Of a stretch of 64,000 bases of DNA, positions 56,536-64,000 are shown in pieces. The translations under genes and the position numbers were made by a program. Source of the DNA: Micractinium sp. NFX-FRZ. Its lineage: Eukaryota > Chlorophyta > Trebouxiophyceae > Chlorellales > Chlorellaceae. The stretch is from contig JAPTJF010000004.1 in assembly GCA_029339195.1 (NCBI GenBank), forward strand, positions 124,001-188,000. Reading direction: 5' to 3'. The notes under the pieces are model-generated. The model ran no database searches. It was not told the origin of the DNA and was given only the letters and a program-made list of their open reading frames with translations. Positions within the stretch are counted from its first letter, which is position 1. Each line of letters starts with the position of its first letter.

Positions 56536-59500
56536 ATGCAGGGCGTCGCGGTTGCGGGCAGTGTCAGGCTCGCTCCTGGCCGGCACCCGCGGCTGCAGCA
56601 CCCGCGGCGGGGCCACCATGTGAGGCATCTCACACGCTGCGAGGTGGCCAAGCCTGGAGACTCTGCGCGGCACGAGGAGATGGCTCGGAAAGAGAGCTCG
56701 GCAGCAGCAGCAGCAGCCGCAGCGGCGGCAGCAGCATCCCCAGACGGTAAGCAGTGTTGTACATACAATGCTACGGCATGCCGCGGCCCGGCCTGCGCAC
56801 CGGCCAACCCCGCCGCCTGCCGCCGCCGCCAGCTTGCCTGTTGTGCTCACCTCGTGCCTGGGCCTGCTGGGCCCCCTGCCCCTGCAGTCACGTCCCTGGA
56901 GTTCCCCGCTCCCACCACCAATGCGGCAGCGGCAGCAACCGCGCAGCAGGATGGCGGCCCCATCAGGACTAGCGGTCTGCACCGCACGCCGCTGAGCGGC
57001 GGCGTGCAGAACGCTACGCTGCGCTGCGACCTGCCCTCGCCTGCGGTGGCAGGTGTGTGGGGCTGCGAGAAAAGGCAGCAGTGGAGGGGAGCCGTTGCTG
57101 TGGCGTGCAGCCGGCAGCGCAGGAGCCGCAGGCCGCAGGCGTGCGTCTGGGAGCTGCGCTGCCGCTGCAGTACCCGCTGCAGTGCGGCAGGAGGCCGCCA
57201 AATTTGAAGCGCCAGTGGCTGGCACTGTCGCTGCCGCTGTGCTGCTGCTCCCAACACATGTCTGTGTTGTTCCTATTGCTGCATCCTGTGCTGTGCTGCC
57301 CCAACCTTGCCGCCACTGGCGTCCCGTCCGCTCCGCCGCTCTGCCCTGCAGCAGCCCCCTCTGCCAGCAGCCCCATCTGCCAGCATCAACTCCCTCCAAC
57401 CCACCCACCAACCCCTTGTGTCTCCCTTGCAGTGCGCAATTTGGTGGAGCAGGCGCAGTTTGCGCACCTTTGCACCATCATGTGCAACATGCACCACCGC
57501 CGCGCCGGCTTCCCCTTTGGCAGCCTCGTCGACTTTGCGGCAGACGGCGCTGGGCACCCCATCTTCAGGTAGGGAGCTTCTACAAACCAGTTTGCTGAGT
57601 GCAAAGTGGCACTGGTTTGTGCTGCGACTCAAATGTTGAGGCCAACGTTGGCGCTGGGGTTGGGATTTTGTGGGTTGGGGGCAGGCGGGGCGGGGCGGAG
57701 CGGGGCACACAGCTTTAGGGGCGGTCGAGTCGGGCGGGGGGAAGCAGGGGCTTGGTGGGGCTTGGTGGGCCATCCCAACTTCAGATGGGGGCGTGCGCGG
57801 TGGAAGTAAGCTCACGGTGGGGACTGCAGCTGCGGGGGGCTGACACTGGGTCCTTGTGGAGCGGGCGGCTGCGTGGAGGGGGTTCAGCTCAGGTGTGGTC
57901 GGGGGGAGCGGTTGGACAGCGCAGCATCTGGGCATGCTGCTCAGTGCCGATGGCACGCCACACTTGATGGGACATGTACTTATACACTCATACACTCCTG
58001 TGCACCTGCGTAACCACACACTCTGCCTGCCCTGCTGCCTTGCTGCAGCCTCTCCCCCCTGGCCATCCAGACGCGCAACTTGCTGGAGGACCCCCGCTGC
58101 AGCGTGGTGGTGCAGATGCCGGGGTGGACGGGGCTGGCCAACGCGCGAGTCACCATTTTTGGGGAGGTGCACAAGCTGCCGGAGAGCCTGCAGGAGCAGG
58201 CGCAGGAGGTGAGGAGGGTGGGGGGGACAACCGGGGGAGAGGGGTGTGGTGGGCAGAGTGGGCAGGGTCATGGGGGCATGCATGGGCAGGCGCACAGGCT
58301 GCCGGAGAGCCTGCCGGAGAGCCTGCAGGGGGTGGGCGGGACAACTAGAGAGCTGCACCAGATGCCACAGGTGCTCAGGCGCACCCGTCTCCAACACGGC
58401 CTGCCCTGTGGTGCCCCCTGCAGATCTCTCCTTGCATGCCAGCCACTCCACGCTGTGTTGTGGCGCCCAGCTCGCTCATGTGTGTGTTGCGCTGCACCCG
58501 TGTGATCACCTCCCCCGCAGATCTTCCACGGCAAGCACTCCACGCGCTCCAACGCCGTGCACTTCCGCATGAACCGCATCCTGGACATCTACTTTTGTGG
58601 CGGCTTCGGCACCGTGCAGGCGCGTTCTTATACCGTCTAAAGTTTGAGGTTTGTGCTTGTTCTTGCAAGCAGCGGCATGAGCGCGCGTGGGGTGGCCTGG
58701 GAACATGCTGGCTGAGCGCAGAGCAGTGCGCGGTCTCAAAAGGCTTGGACCAGTGGCGCTGGGCAAGAGCGCAGCAGCAGTGCGCTGCGGTACAGTGCAG
58801 CCCCGGCAGCTGGCTGACAGCGCCTACCAGCCTGCGCAGTCAGTGCACCCTTCAGGGCAAAGCTGGGCCGCGGGGCGGGGGCGGGGCAGGGTGTTCTTGG
58901 AGCGGCGGAAGTTGCAGGCCGCGCACCAGCGCCGGCTGGTGGCGGTAGGGTCCTGCGGGTCGGCACCGCGGCACCAGCTTGGCCCCTGGCTGTTGCCCTT
59001 CTTGGGAGGCGGGCCAGGCACCAGGCTGTGGCACCAGAAGCAGTGCACGGGCGCCTCGGTGGCAGCGGGGCCGCTGCTGTGCTGCTGAAGCTGGGCAGCA
59101 GCCGCCTGGCTGCGCGCTGCCGCCGCAGCCCCCACCTCCACCTTGGCCACGCCGCCGTTCCACAGGTTGCCCAGGCTAGCCTGGCGGCTGAGGTCTGGCA
59201 GGGCCGCGTGCACGCTGATTGTGGCGCCGTCGCCGTAGCGCCCGTGCAGCATGCTGCCCAGCTGGCCGCTGCCTGCTGCCACCTCATCCATGGCCGCCAG
59301 GCCGGCATCAGTGCTCAGCACTTCCAGCGCCCGGCGCTGGCCCCCGCGCCCGCTGAGCACCTTGAAGCGCAGGGTGCGAGCACCGCCGCCTTTTGCCCCC
59401 AGGTCCAGCAGCATGCGGAAGCCGCCTGGCACATCGGGCGCAGGGCGGGGCTGCAGGGCGGAAGGGCAGGGGTGGGGCATGGGGGCTGCTTTAGCTCCCA

Positions 59501-61901
59501 GCTAAATGAAAAGACCGGCATCGAGCATCAGAGCATGCTGGGCGGGGTTTCTGGGGCTGCTTTGCTTCCCTGCACTCTGTCTGACGCTAATACCCGCCCC
59601 CTGGCGCACCCGCTGGTAAGCAAGGGACCCGGTGTGCTTGTCTTGGTGGTCAGCGGTGGTCTTGCCCTCAATCTGCTCCACCGGCACCTCGCCGCCATAG
59701 CGCCCGACCAGCTCCACGCCGGTCACCAGCCAGGCGTCCAGCCAGCCGGCCTGCCGCAGTAAGTCGTAGGTGGCCTCCAGCACCTGCGGCAGGAGTTGGC
59801 AGGGCAGGGAGGGACGGGCAAGAAGTTGACTCGGCAGGACGGCGGCGTTGGGCAGCGGCATTGGGTCGGTTGCTGCCTCCAATGCGGCAGTGGCCTGGCC
59901 TGCCCCCTCCAAGCACCCCTTTGCCAACTCAGCCCCACCGCAGCACCTGCTGGCCGGCGTGGGTGCGCTGCAGCTTGTCAAAGTTGAGGTGCATGTGCTG
60001 CTTCTCCTGCAGCAGGAGGGGGGCGGCAGTTGGGGCAGGTCAGGTCCGTGGCATCATCTCCTGCGTGCTGGCCCAACGATGGTTGTGGCCAAAGCAAGCC
60101 CACGCCCCCGATCTTTCCTGGCCCACCTTCCAGCACTCGTCGTCGGGGGACGGCATCAGGTCTGGCAGCAACGCCCGCAGCTTTCGCTGCGTCTCACTGC
60201 TCAGGCCTGGCCCTGTGTAGATCAGCGCCTTCCGGTTGGGCCCCAGCCCCGCCTGCAGCTGAGCGCAATGAGTAGCATGCTTTGTTTGCGGCCAGCTCTG
60301 ACCACCCGGCTGTGTGCGGCGCGTCGCGGTGCAGAATCGCGGAGGGAAGCTGCCAGGCACTTGCCTGGCAGAGCAAGCACGACTGCTCAAGCGTTAGCCT
60401 CAGTTCAAGCCATCACCAGATAAGAACCTGCTCACCTCGATGTTGTGGCGCGTCAGGCGTGTCAGCGGGCCGCTCGCCTGCTGCAGCTGCGCAGCAGCGG
60501 CCTGAGCGGCGCGCTCCTGCCGCTCCTTGCCCTGCGCCTCGCGGCTGCCATAGTGTCGCTTCTCTGAGGGGCACCAGCTGTCTACTGGCTGGTAGAATTG
60601 CGTCTGCTTCCGCTTGCGCTTGCCGGGCTCCTCGTCCGCCATTCTGCTCGTCTGAGGACGGCTCAAGCCCGGGCGGCACAGTGCACAGTAACAGTGTTCA
60701 TCCGATAACCTCCGAGAGGACCCGAGATTAGGAAAGGGCCCCAAAGTTGACACCCTGCCCAAACTCTCAGCACGCGCAGCGCGCCCCGGCCTTCCGGCGC
60801 AAACGCCCTTGCCGTTCTCGTATGATCTTCCGACCGTGTTAAACATGGGCATGCATGGTTGGTGACACTGCTGAGGGGCGGCGCCGGGGCGCCTGCTCCA
60901 ATTGGATCTCGCGCGCCTTGCAGGAGTGGACAACGGTGAAGTGGTTTGCTTCTGAGGAGTGCAGCCCCTCTCTTGCTCTCACCTTCACCGCCTCCCCCTT
61001 CTCATGGACTGACTCTGCTCTTCCCCTTTCCCATCTGGGCAGTGGGTGGATGTGGAGGAGTACAGCCGCGTGCAGCCCGACCCAATTGTGCTGGACAACC
61101 CCAACCGCACGCTGCAAGTGCTGAACGAAAACTTCTCGGGTGGGTGAACGGGGCTGGATGAGAGGAGCGGTGGGCGGGTGAGGGTGTTAGAGGCGTGAAG
61201 GAGGGACTGTGGGGTGAAGTTGGCACGAGCTGAAGCTGTCGGTGGTGCTACTTCGGTCGCCTGTGCTGCGCAGCGCTGTGAGGCTTGCTGGGTGGGCGCA
61301 TGCGCAAAGTCGCAGCCATGCCCTCGCACCTCCACCCGCCCCACTCAACTCGTCCTCCTGCCATGCCTCCTTACCTGCGCTGTGCCCGCTGTGCCGCTTG
61401 CAGCCCCGCTGCGCGAGCTGCTGTCCCGCCGGCGGCCCGACCTGCCCGCCGACGACGCCGCCTTCATCTCCATCGATGGGCGCGGGGCGGACGTGCGGGT
61501 GCGCACCGGCGGCGAGTACTCGGTGGAGCGCCTCGGATTTGACAAGGTGGGCGGGGTGGCTGTACCTGTGTGTTGCGATTGTGATGGGGTTGGTTTGGAG
61601 TTGTGGGGGTGGGAGGCTTGACTGGCGGTGGATGGTGTGTGCAGTGGGGCGGCGCGTCGGCATGCGAAAGTGGGTGTGGGCGTGTGGTTGGTCGAGCCGT
61701 GTGCCGCCGTTTCAGTGCCGCCCCCTGCATGCTGGCTGCGCGTCCGCCACCCCATGCCATGCGGCAACCACACCCGACCGCACACATCCTACACAACGGC
61801 TGCTTGCTTTGCAGGGTGTAGAGACTCTAGACGAGGCCCTGGCAGCGATGACAGACATCCTGAAAGACCCACGCCAGGCTGTCCTGAGCAAGCGAAAGTG
61901 A
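56536..61901 (+). CDS. PNPOx-like FMN-binding split-barrel protein, probably chloroplast
   Basis: Eight exons: 56536-56746, 56888-57052, 57433-57568, 58049-58208, 58521-58619, 61043-61139, 61404-61546, 61815-61901; 365 aa. It resembles plant pyridoxamine-5'-phosphate-oxidase-family plastid proteins, a group related to the GluTR-binding protein of tetrapyrrole synthesis. Seen: a basic N-terminus (RLAPGRHPRLQHPRRGHHVR) fitting a transit peptide, then VRNLVEQAQFAHLCTIM and HRRAGFPFGSLVDFAADG, SPLAIQTRNLLEDPRCSVVV, ARVTIFGEV, DIYFCGGFGTVQ joined to WVDVEEYSRVQPDPIVLDN, and the C-terminal PLRELLSR...FISIDGRGADVRVR and ETLDEALAAM. Exons 5 and 6 are 2,423 bp apart, yet the join restores the family's FGTV-x-WVDV motif and the phase fits, so this is one gene. 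That intron has a GC donor (cag|gcgcgt) and contains another gene on the opposite strand. Confidence 0.85.
58824..60642 (-). CDS. Unrecognised protein with C-terminal paired cysteines, nested antisense in the PNPOx-like gene intron
   Basis: Five exons: 60642-60436, 60252-60127, 60006-59947, 59783-59610, 59450-58824; 397 aa, all phase 0 junctions. No family recognised. The N-terminus is basic (GKRKRKQTQFYQP), suggesting a nuclear signal. Next come RKALIYTGPGLSSETQRKLR and a helical region (LEATYDLLRQAGWLDAWLV), then a Gly/Ala-rich middle that looks folded (RMLLDLGAKGGGARTLRFKV). Near the end two CxxC pairs (HCFWCHSL and RRWCAACNFRR) could form a zinc ribbon; a final CPEGCTDC adds more cysteines. 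The whole gene lies between exons 5 and 6 of the PNPOx-like gene on the other strand, 204 nt from exon 5 and 400 nt from exon 6. Confidence 0.7.
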
Positions 61902-62767
61902 GCCGGGGGCACGGCCGCTGTGCGCGGCGGCCTGGGCTCCAGCCGCGTCGCTTCTGCACTTGGGAGGCGCCTCCCCGCCGCCCGGCCGCTCGGCGAGTAC
62001 TCTGTTTTTCCTTCCCCTTTTTTTGCCGCTAGCTGTTCGCCCCCCCGCTGTTCGACCGCCTCATGCTATTCGCTCTGCGCTGCCGCACCTGACAGGCTGT
62101 AGGAGCCCTCCTTGCTACTCCGGAGACGCAACCCTGCACCCTCTACACACGTACGTGCACATGCCCCTGTCCCGCCCCCTCAAGCCGCACTTTACCACAC
62201 CCCTCTTGCGGCACCGCAAGCAGCCAGACCCCTGCTCCCCCCGTGATGTCAACTGTCTTTGTATCCTCCTTGCTGCAACAATTTTGAGCGGTGCTCAAGG
62301 GTTCACAGTCCAGTGCGCTCGGCGCATGTCAAGATTGGGGAATCTTGTGGACAATGAAACCAGCAGGGGGACAGAAGGGCGCGACATCGCGCTTGGAAAC
62401 GGCTCGGGTGTGACGACTGCTCGCTCTCATCCAGCCTGGCATGGTTAACGTCCGTGCAACCGGCAGAAACGAAAGTTGCCTTGCTGGTGCCAGCAGCGCT
62501 GCCAGGCTGGCGTTTTCGGCATCCTGCTCTTGAACAGTGCCACCCGAGCGTGCGCTGCATTCGCCATACCGGTCAGACTCACTCACTTGACACTTGAACA
62601 TCCCTGCGCCTGGGGCTAGCGTGCAATTGCGGGATTTTAGCCCAAGATCCATTCGCACCAGCAGATGTCCTCAAACCTCCGGGCCTAGCCACCTCCCACT
62701 CGTTTTGACCTGTACACTTTGAAATCGCTTCCTCAATTCCGTGCGCTGCGCCTTTCTAGTTCCAGGC
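61902..62767. other. Intergenic region before the subtilase gene
   Basis: Both neighbours are on the plus strand. No exon is supported. It should hold the PNPOx-like 3' UTR and the subtilase promoter. No clear TGTAA was seen. Confidence 0.5.
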
Positions 62768-64000
62768 ATGCGCGCAAATCGCATCTCGCTGGGCTTGGCC
62801 GTGGTGCTGCTGGCCAGTGCTTGCTGCGCCGCTCCCTCTGAAGACACCGACACGATCATCGTCAAGCTCTCGGACGACATGGCCGACGCGCGGTCCGACG
62901 GCTTTTCAGTGACTGCCGCCGACGCTGCCGACGCCGAGCTGGGGCGGCCCATCGGCCGCCGCCTGCGCCGCCTGCGGCGCAACCCAGCAGAGTCTCTGGA
63001 CCAACAGCTGACGCGCGTGCGCGGCTTGAAAGGTGCGCCCTTGGGCAACGTCGTGGCATCTTTATCCACAAGGCACCGCCGCCCTGCCTGCCGCCTGCCT
63101 CCTCCAGCCGCCGCCGCTGCTGCCCTGGCAAGACGTGGCAAGACACCTTGCACCGCTGCCCACCCCCGCCCTCGCCCGCCTCCCCCACGCATGCATGCAG
63201 GCGTCGCCTACGCTGTGCCGGACACGCGAGTGTTCCCCGCTGCTGTGCGCCCCGACGACGCCGCCGTGCCGCAGCGGCAGCCCTCCTCTCGTACCGCCTT
63301 CCGCTACCAGTGGGGCGCCGTGCGCGTGGGCCTGCAGAGCGCATGGAAGATTGCAACTGGAGCCGAGACGAAGGAGGGAGCAGTTACCGTGTGTGTGATC
63401 GACTCTGGCGTCGACAGCAAGTGAGTGCAAGTGGGGCGGGGCGGGGCCTGGGTCCAGCCCAGCCCGCGGGTGTAGCAGCATAGCGCGGGCAGCATAGCAG
63501 GCGTTCAGAGCAGGCTCTGGACTTGACCCTGCTCGCCTTCCCACCCGCCACCTGCCTTGCACTGCTTTGTTTGACCAGCATATTCAGCAAACCCCGGCCG
63601 TCCTGTCCTAACCACGTCCTGCCCCGCCTGCCACCCCCTTGCAGGCACCCCGGCCTCGAGGCCAACCTTGCAGCCGGCGTGGGGCTGAATGCAGTGGATG
63701 GGGAGGATGAGCGGGACATGAGGGACCACCTGGGGCACGGGACCACCATGGCGGGCGTGATTGCGGCCTCTGGAGCGGAGGGCGGCGCCGTGGGCGTGAA
63801 CTGGAACAATGTGAGGCAGGGGCACGGGAGGCAGGGAGGAGGGAGGGAGGGAGCATGAGCTGGTGTGGCTCGGCAGGGGTAGCAGGGGCAGAGCAGCACG
63901 CAGGCAGCTGCTTTACAAGAGGCAGGGGCAGGGCCTGTGGCAGGGCATGGTCCGCGCAGCATGACCACAGCATTGCACATCAACCCCTCCACCCGCCATT
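62768..64000 (+). CDS. Subtilisin-like serine protease (family S8), 3' truncated by the window edge
   Basis: Visible exons 62768-63032, 63201-63420 and 63645-63810 (217 residues); the sequence after 63810 is intron up to the edge. Seen: a signal peptide (RISLGLAVVLLASACCAA), an Asp/Ala-rich then Arg-rich propeptide (GRPIGRRLRRLRRN) offering possible processing sites, then the catalytic domain. The Asp box is TVCVIDSGVD (Asp156) and the His box is DHLGHGTTMAGVIAA (His193). The catalytic Ser lies beyond the window. The signal peptide makes it a secreted or vacuolar enzyme. Subtilases of this kind in algae act in cell-wall or sporangium lysis, but that is only a possibility here. Confidence 0.9.

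Noticed and set aside
60855..61901. A separate gene starting near 60855
   Set aside because: Exons from 61043 on encode the C-terminal part of the PNPOx-like family and join in phase to exon 5 at 58619.

Overview
The window reads as nuclear DNA of a green alga of the Chlorella/trebouxiophyte kind. It is very GC-rich, with dense short GT-AG introns (most 60-450 bp), Ala/Gln/Ser/Pro-rich low-complexity coding stretches, plant-type families (RWP-RK factor, reticulon, wax-synthase-like MBOAT, SNM1 with a SAM domain, chloroplast-type PNPOx-like FMN protein) and TGTAA polyadenylation motifs. No tRNA, rRNA, CRISPR array, intact transposon or organelle segment was seen. Species assignment is inference.

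I rebuilt 17 protein-coding genes by reading splice sites and keeping frame; in every complete model the exon lengths sum to a multiple of three. Left to right: 3' part of an S28 serine carboxypeptidase (+, 1-3096); DNAJC21/JJJ1-type J-protein (-, 3502-8425); two tandem MBOAT wax synthase/sterol acyltransferase-like genes (-, 8989-13011 and 13631-17062); a small single-pass membrane protein (-, 17897-19337); a Lys/Ala-rich probably nuclear protein (+, 19616-21553); a protein with clathrin-box and NPF motifs (-, 22112-26806); an intronless MYND-finger protein (-, 27350-28201); a winged-helix protein with polyQ/polyA tracts (+, 30282-34502); a reticulon (-, 36079-38746); an RWP-RK transcription factor (-, 40508-42318); an SNM1/DCLRE1A-type nuclease (-, 43011-50016) divergent from a bacterial-type RNase HII (+, 50280-52937); a B3-like protein (+, 53657-55362); a PNPOx-like FMN-binding protein (+, 56536-61901) whose 2.4 kb intron holds a complete five-exon gene on the opposite strand (-, 58824-60642); and the 5' part of a subtilisin-like protease (+, 62768 to the right edge).

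There is no single pathway here. The clearest functional neighbourhood is the head-to-head SNM1/RNase HII pair (crosslink repair and ribonucleotide excision), whose start codons are 131-263 bp apart. The tandem acyltransferases are paralogs with matching exon lengths but different intron content.

The most unusual signals are the nested antisense gene, recurrent short duplications that copy an exon edge with its splice site into the adjoining intron (at least seven genes), frequent GC-AG introns (6 of about 105), and micro-exons of 17 and 21 nt. All functions are inferred from motifs read by eye; no database search was run.
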